Below, piece by piece: positions 27,205 to 35,932 of a stretch of 64,000 nucleotides of DNA (position 1 is the first letter of the stretch; each line of letters begins with the position of its first letter). The position numbers and the translations under genes were made by a program. The notes under the pieces were generated by a model, which worked only from the letters and a program-made list of their open reading frames with translations, did not search any database and was not told the origin of the DNA. The stretch comes from Anaerolineales bacterium (GTDB lineage: Bacteria; Chloroflexota; Anaerolineae; Anaerolineales; UBA11579), in assembly GCA_019454165.1 (NCBI GenBank), contig CP075367.1, positions 705,971 through 769,970 of the forward strand, in the 5' to 3' direction.

Positions 27205-28330
27205 GCATACCGAAGGTATGCTACATGCCGAAGGCATGCTACATGCCTACGCGGTCATCATGGCCGGCGGCGGCGGCACGCGCTTATGGCCGCTCTCGCG
27301 CCAATCCAGGCCCAAGCAGATGCTCACGCTCATCGAGGAGCGCAGCCTGTTCCAGATCGCCGTGCAGCGTCTGCAAGCCCTCCTGCCGCCTGAGCGCATC
27401 CTGGTCGTCACCAGCCAGCAGCAGGCGGCCGAGCTCAAGACCCATGCGCCCGAGCTGCCCGCCGAGAATTACATCCTCGAGCCGCAGCCGCGCGGCACCG
27501 CCGCCGCCATCGGCCTGGCGGCCGCCGCCCTGGGAGCGCGTGACCCGCAAGCCGTCATGATCGTGCTCACCGCTGACCACTACATCGGCAACGAGGCCGG
27601 CTTCCACCGTTACCTCGAGGCCGCCGTGGCACTGGCCCAGACCGGCCCGCTGGTCACGCTCGGCATTCAGCCCACCTTCGCCGCCACGCAATATGGCTAC
27701 ATTCAAATGGGCGAAAGCCTGGGCGAGTTCGGTGGCTTTGTGGCCCACAAGGTTAAGCGATTCAAAGAAAAGCCCAACGAGGACGAAGCCCAGGCTATGA
27801 TCGCCGCCGGTGACCACGCCTGGAATTCGGGCATGTTCATCTGGACCATCGAGCGCATCATGCAGGAATTTGCCCAGCAGATGCCTGACCTGCATGCCAC
27901 CCTGCACAAGGTGGCCGCCGCCATCAACACGCCGGACTATGCCGGCGTGATCGAACACGAGTGGCCGCGTATCGCCGCCCAGACCATTGACTACGGCGTG
28001 ATGGAGCATGCCGCCAACGTGGCCGTCATCCCCGCCAAGGAGCTGGCCTGGAACGATGTCGGCTCGTGGACCTCGCTCTTCGAAGTCCTGCCCGCGGATA
28101 CCAACGGCAACCTGGGCCTCCACCCGCACCATCACGACCTGGATAGCCGCAATTCGCTGGTGCACGGCGCCAGCAACGCGGCTGAGCGTCTTATCGTTAC
28201 CGTTGGCGTCAAAGATCTGGTGGTCGTGGATACCGGAGATGTGCTATTAATTTGCAGCCGTGAACGCGCCCAGGATGTCCGCAAGGTCATCGAAGCGTTG
28301 AAAGAAAAAGGGCTGCAGCGTTACTTGTAA
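27197..28330 (+). CDS. manC: Mannose-1-phosphate guanylyltransferase
   Basis: The enzyme makes GDP-mannose from mannose 1-phosphate and GTP for glycan synthesis. The nucleotidyltransferase motif VIMAGGGGTRLWPLSRQSRP is followed by KQML; ADHYIGNE, RFKEKPNEDEA and WNSGMFIW are also seen. A left-handed beta-helix-like C-terminal region is partial; the isomerase domain of bifunctional homologues is absent. The ATG at 27197 overlaps dprA. The first 18 codons include a near-perfect 18-bp tandem duplication encoding EGMLHA twice, so the in-frame ATGs at 27218 and 27236 are alternatives and the catalytic domain starts only near residue 18. Confidence 0.93.
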   Translation: MAKHTEGMLHAEGMLHAYAVIMAGGGGTRLWPLSRQSRPKQMLTLIEERSLFQIAVQRLQALLPPERILVVTSQQQAAELKTHAPELPAENYILEPQPRGTAAAIGLAAAALGARDPQAVMIVLTADHYIGNEAGFHRYLEAAVALAQTGPLVTLGIQPTFAATQYGYIQMGESLGEFGGFVAHKVKRFKEKPNEDEAQAMIAAGDHAWNSGMFIWTIERIMQEFAQQMPDLHATLHKVAAAINTPDYAGVIEHEWPRIAAQTIDYGVMEHAANVAVIPAKELAWNDVGSWTSLFEVLPADTNGNLGLHPHHHDLDSRNSLVHGASNAAERLIVTVGVKDLVVVDTGDVLLICSRERAQDVRKVIEALKEKGLQRYL

Positions 28331-28354
28331 TAATTTCTTTTTAGAGGTGTTTGT

Positions 28355-30688
28355 TTGGAAGCTTATTGTGTGAAATGCAAGACCAAGCGTGAGATGCTGA
28401 ACCCGCAGGCCGAATATACGGCCAGCGGGGCGCCCGGCACGCGCGGCACCTGCGGTGTATGCGGCACAACCCTGTTCCGCATGGGTCGCACCCCGGCGCA
28501 TGAGGGCATTCCCGCCCCGGTCAAGCCCACCAAGCAGGAGCGCCAGGACGCCCGGCGCAAGGGCCGCCTGGTCATCGTCGAATCCCCGGCCAAGGCCCGC
28601 ACCGTCGGCCGCTACCTCGGCAATGGTTACCGCGTCGAAGCCTCGGTCGGCCATGTGCGCGATTTGCTGCGTTCGCAGCTCTCCGTGGATGTCGAGAACA
28701 GCTTCGCGCCCAAGTACCGCATCCCCAACGAGAAGCGCAAGGTCGTCAAAGGCCTGAAGGCTGAAGCCGCCAAGGCCGAGGAGATCTTCCTGGCTACCGA
28801 CCCTGATCGCGAAGGTGAAGCCATCGCCTGGCACCTCATCGAGGCCGCCGAGATCGACCCGGCCCGCACCAAGCGCGTCGTCTTCCATGAGATCACCAAG
28901 CCGGCCATCGAAGAGGCCTTCGGCCAGCCGCGTGACATCAACATGAACCTGGTGGATGCCCAGCAGACCCGCCGCGTGCTTGACCGCCTGGTGGGCTACA
29001 ACCTCAGCCCCATCTTGTGGACCAAGGTGCGCAACCGCCTCTCGGCCGGGCGCGTCCAGTCCGTTGCCCTGCGCCTGATCGTCGAGCGCGAGCGTGAGAT
29101 CGACGCCTTCGTGCCCGTGGAGTACTGGTCCATCGCGGCCGAGTTGCAGCCTGAGGGCAGCAAGAACACCTTCGTCGCCAAACTGGCGGATGTCAACAGC
29201 AGCGAGCCTGACCTGGGCTCCAAAGAAAAAGTAGACCCGCTGCTCGCCGACATGCAGACCGCCAGCTACACCATCCGTGAGATCAAACGCGGCCAGCGCC
29301 GCCGCAAGCCGCCCGCGCCTTTCACCACCAGCACCTTGCAACAAGAGGCCTCGCGCAAGCTGGGCTATACCGCCAAGCGCACCATGGCCATCGCCCAGCA
29401 GCTCTATGAAGGCATTGACCTCGGCCAGGGCGAGACCACCGGCCTCATCACCTACATGCGTACCGACTCGACTTACATCTCGCCGCTGGCGCAGCAAGAG
29501 GCCCGCGAGTACGTCACCAGCGTGCACGGCGCCAGCTACCTGCCGGAGCAGGCGCCTGAGTACAAGACCCGCTCCAAGGGCGCCCAGGAGGCCCACGAGG
29601 CCGTGCGCCCAACCTCCGCCATGCGCACTCCGGCCCAGGTCAAAGACTTCCTCAGCCGTGACCAGTTCCGTCTCTACCAGCTTGTTTGGCAGCGCTTCCT
29701 CGCCTCGCAGATGGTGCCGGCCGTCTACGACACCGTCTCCGTACGCGTCATAGGCCAGGGCAGCAACGAATACCTGTTGCGCGCCTCCGGCTCCATCCTG
29801 CAATTCCCCGGCTACCTGGCCGTCTACGAAGAGGCCAAGGACGAGACCGTCAAGGCCGAGGGCGAAGATGATTCGCCCATCCCGCCTGACCTGGCCGAGG
29901 GGCAAGCCCAAAAGCTCGTAGAGCTTTTGCCGGTCCAGCACTTTACCCAGCCGCCGCCGCGCTTCAGCGATGCGTCGCTGGTCAAAGCGCTGGAGGAGTA
30001 CGGCATCGGCCGCCCATCCACCTACGCGCCTACGCTCAACACACTGCAGCAGCGCGGCTACGTGGTACGTGAAGACAAGCGCTTCATCCCCACCGAGACC
30101 GGCCTTCTGGTGAACGACCTCATCACCGAGCACTTCCCCGACATTGTGGATTTCAATTTCACCGCCGAGATGGAAGCCAACCTCGACAAGATCGCCGCCG
30201 GCGACGCCAACTGGGTCAAAGTGCTCAGCGACTTCTACGAGCCGTTCTCTGAGACGGTCGAGAAGGCCAAGCTGGAGATGCCCGAGTCCAAAGCCGGGCC
30301 GGAGTATATAGGCCGCGAGTGCCCCACCTGCAACCAGGGCCAGCTCATCATCCGCTGGGGGCGCTACGGCAAGTTCATCGGCTGCGAGCGCTTCCCGGAT
30401 TGCCGCCACACCGAGCCCTGGCTCGAGAAGATCGGCGTCACTTGCCCCAAGGACGGCGGTGATGTGGTCGAGCGCCGCACGCGCAAGGGCCGCATCTTCT
30501 ATGGCTGCGCCAACTACCCAGCCTGCGAATTCACCTCGTGGAAGCGGCCGCTGCCCACCCCGTGCCCCAGCTGTGGCGGCACGCTGGTGATCGCCAACAA
30601 GAACTTCGCCCAGTGCATGGACTGCGAAACGCAGTTTCCGCTGGACGATGTGCAAAAAGAAGAGGAAACCGCCGGCGAGGCGGCCTAG
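28355..30688 (+). CDS. topA: DNA topoisomerase I with N-terminal DUF5679-like zinc ribbon
   Basis: The 777-residue type IA topoisomerase relaxes negative supercoils. The Toprim domain begins GRLVIVESPAKARTVGRYLG with ATDPDREGEAIAWHL further on. The active-site Tyr is about residue 367 in ITYMRTDSTYIS. Three C-terminal zinc fingers follow, with Cys pairs CPTC/CERFPDC, CPKD/CANYPAC and CPSC/CMDC. Unusually, about 45 residues precede the Toprim domain: YCVKCKTKREMLNPQ and CGVCGTTLFRMGR supply four Cys and resemble DUF5679. The start is TTG at 28355 after AGAGGTG; there is no ATG upstream of the zinc ribbon. Confidence 0.96.
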   Translation: MEAYCVKCKTKREMLNPQAEYTASGAPGTRGTCGVCGTTLFRMGRTPAHEGIPAPVKPTKQERQDARRKGRLVIVESPAKARTVGRYLGNGYRVEASVGHVRDLLRSQLSVDVENSFAPKYRIPNEKRKVVKGLKAEAAKAEEIFLATDPDREGEAIAWHLIEAAEIDPARTKRVVFHEITKPAIEEAFGQPRDINMNLVDAQQTRRVLDRLVGYNLSPILWTKVRNRLSAGRVQSVALRLIVEREREIDAFVPVEYWSIAAELQPEGSKNTFVAKLADVNSSEPDLGSKEKVDPLLADMQTASYTIREIKRGQRRRKPPAPFTTSTLQQEASRKLGYTAKRTMAIAQQLYEGIDLGQGETTGLITYMRTDSTYISPLAQQEAREYVTSVHGASYLPEQAPEYKTRSKGAQEAHEAVRPTSAMRTPAQVKDFLSRDQFRLYQLVWQRFLASQMVPAVYDTVSVRVIGQGSNEYLLRASGSILQFPGYLAVYEEAKDETVKAEGEDDSPIPPDLAEGQAQKLVELLPVQHFTQPPPRFSDASLVKALEEYGIGRPSTYAPTLNTLQQRGYVVREDKRFIPTETGLLVNDLITEHFPDIVDFNFTAEMEANLDKIAAGDANWVKVLSDFYEPFSETVEKAKLEMPESKAGPEYIGRECPTCNQGQLIIRWGRYGKFIGCERFPDCRHTEPWLEKIGVTCPKDGGDVVERRTRKGRIFYGCANYPACEFTSWKRPLPTPCPSCGGTLVIANKNFAQCMDCETQFPLDDVQKEEETAGEAA

Positions 30689-30757
30689 CCCCGTCATTGC
30701 GAGGAGTAGGGGCGCAGCAATTGCCTAGGACACTGTCATTGCGAGGCAGCCTAGCCC

Positions 30758-30833
30758 GTCATTGCGAGACAACAGCCGCATGGAATGCGGCTGTTGTGTA
30801 AGGCGGCATTTCAATGCCGCCGCCGAAGCAATC
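30758..30833 (+). repeat. 76-bp double-hairpin repeat, copy 1
   Basis: It opens with GTCATTGCGAG and ends GAAGCAATC. Inside, ACAACAGCCGCAT pairs with ATGCGGCTGTTGT (30769-30797) and GGCGGCATT with AATGCCGCC (30802-30821), joined by GTAA. Another copy is at 40722-40797. Shorter GTCATTGCGAG pieces sit just upstream at 30694 and 30734. Confidence 0.9.
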
Positions 30834-30875
30834 TGGTTTTGAGATCGCCGCCCTGCAATGACCGGCTGCAGCCAG

Positions 30876-30904
30876 TTGCGCATTCCGCACCGCTCCTCTA
30901 GAAT
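30876..30904 (+). promoter_or_regulatory. Promoter abutting the membrane-protein start codon
   Basis: TTGCGC (30876-30881) and TAGAAT (30899-30904) are 17 bp apart, and the -10 box ends 9 nt before the ATG at 30914. The transcript is probably leaderless. Confidence 0.55.
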
Positions 30905-30913
30905 CCAACCCTA

Positions 30914-31966
30914 ATGGACTACGACCCACAAACCCCCGCCGAACATTCGGCGTCCACCCCTTCGCGGCGCGGCATCGCTTTCGACCCCTCAGCTTTGCTG
31001 GCCAGCCTGCGCCAGCCCCGCACCCTGGCCATCGCTGCCGGCATCGCCGGGCTGCTCTTCGGCTGGTTGGTCATCGGCTGGTGGCTGTACCCGGTGGAAT
31101 TCATAGACGGCAATCCGGAGCAGTTGCGCGCTGACTACCAGCAGAGCTACCTACGCGCCGCCATCGACTCCTATACCTTGAACCCTGACGAGAACGTGGC
31201 GCGTGAGCGCCTGCAGGCGCTGGGAGCCGCCGTGGATGGCACCATGGCCGCCGTGGCCGCTGCGCCCGGCAGCCAGAGCGTTGAGACCATTGCCCATTTC
31301 CAATCCATGCTCGGTCAGCCCACCACAGCGGACCCGCAGACCCCCGTCGAGGGCCAACCCACGCCGCAGCCCACCGAGCCTGCCGCGGACGCCCCGCTGC
31401 AGAACGCCCGCAACTTGCTCACCATGCTGTGCGGCCTGACGATCCTGATCGCCGCCGTTTTTGGCGGCGTCACCCTGTGGAAGCGCCGCCGCAAACAACC
31501 TGCCAGCCCGGCTGCCCACACGGGCAGCGGAGCGGCCTTGCCGATCATGCAGTGGATAACCACCTACCACGCCGGGGATGATCTGTTCGATGAGTCGTTC
31601 AGCATCGATTCACCTGCGGGCGAGTTCATGGGTGAGTGCGGCGCAGGCATCGCCGATACGATCGGCGTAGGCACACCCAAGCGCGTCACCGCCCTTGAGG
31701 TCTGGCTCTTCGATAAGAACGACATTCAAACTATCACGAAAGTGCTGATGAGCAATCACATCTTCCGTGATGATGCCGCCCGCAACCGGCTCTCCGCCAA
31801 GGGTGAGCCTGCTTTGTGCACCCCGGGCGCCGAGATGGTGCTCGAGACCGCCACCCTGCAAATGGTCGCCCGCGTCGTAGATATACAGTACGGCGAAGGC
31901 GCCCTGCCGGAGGATAGCTTCTTCGACCGCGTAACGCTGGAGCTGGCTGTCTGGCCCAAGAGCTAA
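30914..31966 (+). CDS. Two-helix membrane protein of unknown function
   Basis: I do not recognise this 350-residue protein. An N-terminal segment rich in Pro and Ser is followed by a membrane helix (about 33-55, IAAGIAGLLFGWLVIGWWLY). An extracellular or periplasmic stretch of about 110 residues has a Thr/Pro/Gln-rich linker (about 135-162), and a second helix lies at about 168-190. The C-terminal 150 residues form a folded cytoplasmic domain with AGEFMGECGAGIADTIG, VTALEVWLFDKNDI and ALCTPGAEMVLETATL. That part may sense or scaffold, but no motif decides. It is a single-gene unit between a leaderless promoter and a strong terminator. Confidence 0.8.
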   Translation: MDYDPQTPAEHSASTPSRRGIAFDPSALLASLRQPRTLAIAAGIAGLLFGWLVIGWWLYPVEFIDGNPEQLRADYQQSYLRAAIDSYTLNPDENVARERLQALGAAVDGTMAAVAAAPGSQSVETIAHFQSMLGQPTTADPQTPVEGQPTPQPTEPAADAPLQNARNLLTMLCGLTILIAAVFGGVTLWKRRRKQPASPAAHTGSGAALPIMQWITTYHAGDDLFDESFSIDSPAGEFMGECGAGIADTIGVGTPKRVTALEVWLFDKNDIQTITKVLMSNHIFRDDAARNRLSAKGEPALCTPGAEMVLETATLQMVARVVDIQYGEGALPEDSFFDRVTLELAVWPKS

Positions 31967-31980
31967 CACATTACTGACTC

Positions 31981-32014
31981 AAAAAAAAGACCAGCCGTAG
32001 GCTGGTCTTTTTTT
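31981..32014 (+). terminator. Terminator after the membrane-protein gene
   Basis: AGACCAGCC and GGCTGGTCT form a perfect 9-bp stem with a GTA loop, flanked by eight A and followed by eight T. It can work on both strands. Confidence 0.92.
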
Positions 32015-32393
32015 ATTGCCCGTGTCATCTATCAACCTGTGTCATCCATCAACTCGTGTCATTCATCAACCCGTGTCATTCTGACCGGGTTTGTACATCC
32101 ATACCAGACCGCCGACGCCCGGTCAGGGAAGAAACCTTGCTGGCATATCTTCTAAGCAGCGCCTGTTTGTCAGTCATGTCCACAGGGATCCCTCGCTACG
32201 CTCGGGATGCACTCTTGTATTTGTAGGGACGTACGCTGCTGCGCAGCGTAACACGCTGCGCCCGCACTCTCTCCCGTGTCATTCTGACCGGGTTTATACA
32301 TCTACGCCAGACCGCCGACACCCGATCAGGGAAGAATCCATACAGCCACATCTTCCAAGCACTGCATGTTTGTCAGTCATCTCCACCACATTC
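32015..32393. repeat. Intergenic repeat region with two copies of a 64-bp element
   Basis: Copies at 32073-32136 and 32276-32339 both begin GTGTCATTCTGACCGGGTTT and end near TCAGGGAAGAA. The same element occurs at 38206-38268 and, inverted, at 51088-51149, 51403-51465 and 61219-61280. Between the copies is a palindromic GTACGCTGCTGCGCAGCGTA. No credible ORF is present. Confidence 0.75.
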
Positions 32394-32396
32394 ACA

Positions 32397-32424
32397 CAAA
32401 AAAGCCAGCATCTCGCTGGCCTTT
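32397..32424 (-). terminator. Terminator of greA
   Basis: On the minus strand GCCAGC, a GAGAT loop and GCTGGC are followed by TTTTTTG. It lies just beyond the greA stop. Confidence 0.85.
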
Positions 32425-32450
32425 CCTGTTCACTCTTCACTGCTCACTCG

Positions 32451-32921
32451 CTACTCCACACTCACCACTTCAAACACCAAAACCCCCGCCGGAGTCTGCG
32501 CCTCCACCTTGTCGCCGGCCTTGTGGCCCAGCAGCGCCTTGCCGATCGGCGACTCGTTCGAGATCTTGCCATTGCGCGGGTCAGCCTCTTGCGCGCCCAC
32601 CAGGAAATACTTCACCGGCTCGCGCCCCTTCTCCTTCAACGTAACCGTCGAGCCGATGCCGATCACGCCATCCGGGTTGCTCTGCTCGGTGATCACCACC
32701 GCATTGCCCAGAATGGCCGTGATCTCCTGAATACGTCCTTCCAAAAAGGCCTGGTCTTCCTTGGCTTTGGAGTAGTCGGCATTCTCAGACAGGTCGCCTT
32801 GCTGGATCGCCGTGCGCAGGCGCTGCGCCAGCTCGGTGCGGCGCGGCCCGCTCAGCTCCTCCAGCTCGGCCTTGAGCTTCTCGATGCCTTCGGGGGTTAA
32901 GTAAAACTCGTGTGAGCTCAT
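32451..32921 (-). CDS. greA: Transcription elongation factor GreA
   Basis: The 156-residue GreA rescues backtracked RNA polymerase by stimulating transcript cleavage. The N-terminal coiled coil starts YLTPEGIEKLKAELEEL. The tip carries the acidic pair in LSENADYSKAKEDQAFLEGRI (Asp and Glu residues near 42-45). The FKBP-like C-terminal half includes SPIGKALLGHKAGDKVEAQTPAG. Its ATG overlaps the dgt stop by 3 bases, so the two are translationally coupled. It ends in a clear terminator. Confidence 0.96.
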   Translation of the reverse strand: MSSHEFYLTPEGIEKLKAELEELSGPRRTELAQRLRTAIQQGDLSENADYSKAKEDQAFLEGRIQEITAILGNAVVITEQSNPDGVIGIGSTVTLKEKGREPVKYFLVGAQEADPRNGKISNESPIGKALLGHKAGDKVEAQTPAGVLVFEVVSVE

Positions 32922-34072
32922 GGCAGACCGGTATTTCCCTTCAATCGGTTATTTTCCTGTTCGGCAAAACGGTCGGTCATGCCGGCGATATAGTCACATA
33001 CAGCCCGCTCCAGGCCACGGCTGGGGATCGCGGCCTGGAAGTCAGGCGGCAGCATCTCCGGCTTGGCCACGTAGGCGCGGTAGATGGTGATCAGGGCGTT
33101 GCGGGCGTGCTCGGCCATGCCGCGCACCCGCGGGTGGTTGTACAGGTTCTTGAACAAGAAGCTTTTGAGCTCCTTGTTCATCGGCAGCATGCTCTCGCTG
33201 TAGCCGATCACGTTGTGGTCCAGCTTCTGGAGGTCCTCGCTGCTCTTGGCCCCGGCCGCCTCGATACGGGCGTTGGTGGCATCCAGCACATCGCTGATCA
33301 AAATGCCCACCAGCCGCCGGATGATCTGGTGGCGCAGCAGTTCGCTCATCTCACCTTTGCCGTCCCAGCCCACGCTCTCGATCACCTGCTTCCACAGCGC
33401 CAGCTCGCTGAACATCTCATGGTGGATCATGCCGGAGCGCAGGCCGTCGTCCAGGTCGTGGGTGGTGTAGGCCAGCTCATCGGCAATGTTGGCGATCTGC
33501 GCCTCCAGGTTGCCGCGCAGCTCCGGGTTGAAGTCAGTCGCGTCCGAGACGTCATAGTCGGTCTCGTGCTTGACGATGCCCTCGCGCACTTCCCAGGTCA
33601 GGTTGAGGCCAGGCCAGTTGGGGAAGCGCCGCTCCAGCTTGGTGACGATGCGGAAGGATTGCTTGTTGTGGTCGTAGCCGCCGTGGTCCTTGAGCAGCTC
33701 GTTCAGGGTTGCTTCACCGGAGTGGCCGAAGGCCGCGTGCCCCAGGTCGTGCGCCAGGCAGATCGCCTCGATCAGGTCTTCGTTGCCGCCCAGAGCACGT
33801 GCGATCGTGCGGCCCACCTGGGCCACTTCCAGCGTGTGGGTGAGCCGCGTGCGGAAATAGTCGCCCTCAAAGTTGTTGAAGACTTGCGTCTTGTACTCCA
33901 GGCGGCGGAACGCCGTGGTGTGAATGATGCGGTCACGGTCACGCTGGAACGCAGTGCGGTACTCCGGCTCGCTGTCGGGATATTCGCGGCCTTTGCTGTC
34001 ACGGCTGCGCATCCCATACGGCGCCAGAGTTTGGTCCTCGTACTGTTCAAGCAGTTGGCGAGTAATGATCAT
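32918..34072 (-). CDS. dgt: Deoxyguanosinetriphosphate triphosphohydrolase-like protein
   Basis: The 384-residue HD-domain dNTPase would hydrolyse dGTP (or other dNTPs) to deoxynucleoside plus triphosphate. The HD metal site is complete: RDRIIHTTAFRRLEYKTQV, TRLTHTLEVAQVGRTIA, AICLAHDLGHAAFGHSGE with the His-Asp pair, and DELAYTTHDLDDGL supplying the last Asp. The length suits the type 2 dGTPase-like group. TAGACT on the minus strand (34082-34087) ends 9 nt before the ATG, again suggesting a leaderless mRNA. It is the first gene of dgt-greA. Confidence 0.93.
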   Translation of the reverse strand: MIITRQLLEQYEDQTLAPYGMRSRDSKGREYPDSEPEYRTAFQRDRDRIIHTTAFRRLEYKTQVFNNFEGDYFRTRLTHTLEVAQVGRTIARALGGNEDLIEAICLAHDLGHAAFGHSGEATLNELLKDHGGYDHNKQSFRIVTKLERRFPNWPGLNLTWEVREGIVKHETDYDVSDATDFNPELRGNLEAQIANIADELAYTTHDLDDGLRSGMIHHEMFSELALWKQVIESVGWDGKGEMSELLRHQIIRRLVGILISDVLDATNARIEAAGAKSSEDLQKLDHNVIGYSESMLPMNKELKSFLFKNLYNHPRVRGMAEHARNALITIYRAYVAKPEMLPPDFQAAIPSRGLERAVCDYIAGMTDRFAEQENNRLKGNTGLP

Positions 34073-34119
34073 CGTATGAAAAGTCTAGTTGATGGCTATG
34101 GGACTGTCAATTGCATAAA

Positions 34120-34191
34120 TCAGGGAGCAGTGAGCCGTAGTCAGTGATCAGTATTAGTCCGCATCACTGCTCACAGATCACTGATCACTCA
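34120..34191. repeat. Low-complexity ATCACTG-type spacer
   Basis: The spacer between dgt and the IPK gene holds many near copies of ATCACTG/TCATCACT and related GATCACTG steps. Similar low-complexity spacers occur at 25990-26050, 32425-32465 and 36830-36980. Nothing coding is seen. Confidence 0.6.
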
Positions 34192-34995
34192 TCACTCATC
34201 ACTGGTGATTACCGTTCCCAGCTTCTCCCCCAGCAACGCCTTATAAATGTTGCCGTCTTCCACGCCGGAGAATACGCTCACCTGGCACTCCGGCTGGCCT
34301 TGCACGATGCCCAGCATGCTCTCCACCTTGCTGGCCATGCCGCCGGTCACATCCGTCGCTGCTGATGCGCCCGGCAGCGCCGCCAGGTTGGCATAGCTGG
34401 CCGGTGTGATGCGCGCGATCACGTCGCCGTCGGGGTAGCGGGTGTACACGCCGGCGTCGCTGCCCGCCAGCAGAATGCGTGCCGGCCGCAGCTCGGCCGC
34501 CAGGTGCGCGAACAAGTCTTCGGTCGAGAGGATCGTGCCGCCGATCTCCGTATCGAACACCACATCGCCATAGACAACGGGCAGGATGCCAGCTTCCAGC
34601 GCGGCGCGGAGCGGCTGCAGGTTCCAGTGCTGTACGCGGCCGCGGGCGGCCAGCACGCTGCTCACCGGCGCAAACGCCACCGCCGGCTGGTCAGCCACTG
34701 CGGCCAGCGCCCCCATGATCGCCTGGTTTAGCGCGCTGGCGTAGCGCCACACTTCCACAAAGCCGCGCCACTGCTCAGGCGTGCGGACGCCTTGGCGGGT
34801 GCCGTATTTCTTGGCCGGCACATGCCCAAACGAGCCGGAGCCGTGCCCCAGCAGGATGCGCAGCTCAGGCTTGGCCTGGCGCGCCGCGGCGATCTCTTCC
34901 ACAATGCGGCGCACCAGCTCCGGGCGCAGCATCGCCTCGGTGTGCTTGTCGGTGATCAGCGAGCCGCCCAGCTTCAGGAATACGAGCTCGCTCAT
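34192..34995 (-). CDS. Isopentenyl phosphate kinase
   Basis: The 267-residue amino-acid-kinase-fold enzyme phosphorylates isopentenyl phosphate to IPP. Signatures of IPK are FLKLGGSLITDK at the N-terminus, the HGSGSFGH motif with the catalytic His (about 50-57), GDVVFD and STEDL, and the DVTGGMASKVESM lysine segment. IPK closes the alternative mevalonate route used by archaea and by Roseiflexus-type Chloroflexi. The start overlaps the mevalonate kinase stop by four bases (ATGA), and the gene is last in the prenyltransferase-MVK-IPK operon. Confidence 0.93.
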   Translation of the reverse strand: MSELVFLKLGGSLITDKHTEAMLRPELVRRIVEEIAAARQAKPELRILLGHGSGSFGHVPAKKYGTRQGVRTPEQWRGFVEVWRYASALNQAIMGALAAVADQPAVAFAPVSSVLAARGRVQHWNLQPLRAALEAGILPVVYGDVVFDTEIGGTILSTEDLFAHLAAELRPARILLAGSDAGVYTRYPDGDVIARITPASYANLAALPGASAATDVTGGMASKVESMLGIVQGQPECQVSVFSGVEDGNIYKALLGEKLGTVITSDE

Positions 34996-35930
34996 GCCAC
35001 CACCGTGTGCAGCGTGCTGCTCGCCCCGGCGGCGCGCAGCGCCGCCTCCAACGGGGCAGGGTCGCCAGCCGCCAGGGCCAGCATGTTGCCGCCGCGACCG
35101 CCGCCGGAGAGCTTGGCGCCCAGGGCGCCGGCCGCCCGGGCGGAAGCCACCAGCCCATCCAGCTCGGGCGAAGAGACGTCCAGCTGTTGCAGCAGGGCGT
35201 GGTTCTGGTCCATCAGCTGGCCGAGCTCAGCCAGCTCGCCGCGCTCCAGCGCACGACGCGCCGCTTTGGCGATCGTGCCGATCTCGGCGAACAGCGCCTC
35301 ATAGCGGGCCGGCTCGGCCTGCCAGGCAGAACGTACATCGCCCACGGTCACTTTGGTGGGGCTGGGGATGCCGGTGTCGGCGATGACCAGGTTCAACGGC
35401 GCACCGAGCGCAAACGTTTGCAGCGGTTGGCCCTTGATGAAATACACCGGCCGGTTATAGGTGATGACAGTGTTGTCGATGCCCGAGGGTGTGCCGTGGT
35501 GAATTTTCTCGACCTCGAATGCCACCGCGCTGACCCGCTCATCCGCCAGCGGGTGGCCCAGGAAGCCGGACAGGGCGCGGGCGATGGCCACGCTGACCGC
35601 CGCCCCGGAGCCCAGCCCCGCCGCCACCGGGATGGTGGAGCTGACCTTGATGGTGACCGCCAACGGGTGCTGCACGCCCATCGCCTCCAGCGTGAATCGC
35701 ACCGCCGCCGCCAATGGGTGCTGCGGGTCGAGCTGGTCCAGATCCGCGTCCACGCCCACCTCGGGCGCCTGGATGCGGATGCGCCCGCTGGGCGCATTGA
35801 ACAGCGGGCGCACCAGTGCCCGCGCTGCCACCTGCTGCACCGGCACGGCGATGGCCGGCTGCCCGTACACGGCGGCGTGCTCGCCGAACAAGATCACTTT
35901 GCCGGGGGCCGCCCCGGTGCCGGCGGGCAT
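34992..35930 (-). CDS. mvk: Mevalonate kinase
   Basis: The 312-residue GHMP kinase phosphorylates mevalonate at C5. Motif 1 is APGKVILFGEHAAVYG (about 8-23), motif 2 PVAAGLGSGAAVSVAIA, and motif 3 KLSGGGRGGNMLAL near the C-terminus. The start at 35930 lies 2 bp after the stop of the preceding prenyltransferase gene and fits the family; an earlier in-frame ATG lies inside that gene. With IPK, the missing step would be a phosphomevalonate decarboxylase, which is not in the window. Confidence 0.94.
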   Translation of the reverse strand: MPAGTGAAPGKVILFGEHAAVYGQPAIAVPVQQVAARALVRPLFNAPSGRIRIQAPEVGVDADLDQLDPQHPLAAAVRFTLEAMGVQHPLAVTIKVSSTIPVAAGLGSGAAVSVAIARALSGFLGHPLADERVSAVAFEVEKIHHGTPSGIDNTVITYNRPVYFIKGQPLQTFALGAPLNLVIADTGIPSPTKVTVGDVRSAWQAEPARYEALFAEIGTIAKAARRALERGELAELGQLMDQNHALLQQLDVSSPELDGLVASARAAGALGAKLSGGGRGGNMLALAAGDPAPLEAALRAAGASSTLHTVVA

Positions 35931-35932
35931 CG

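Noticed and set aside
28247..30697. 816-codon open frame antisense to topA
   Set aside because: It mirrors the full topA gene. Long antisense frames are expected in high-GC DNA, and the protein has no family motif.
32091..32900. 269-codon plus-strand frame upstream of and across greA
   Set aside because: It begins in repeats and continues antisense to greA; nothing in it resembles a protein family.
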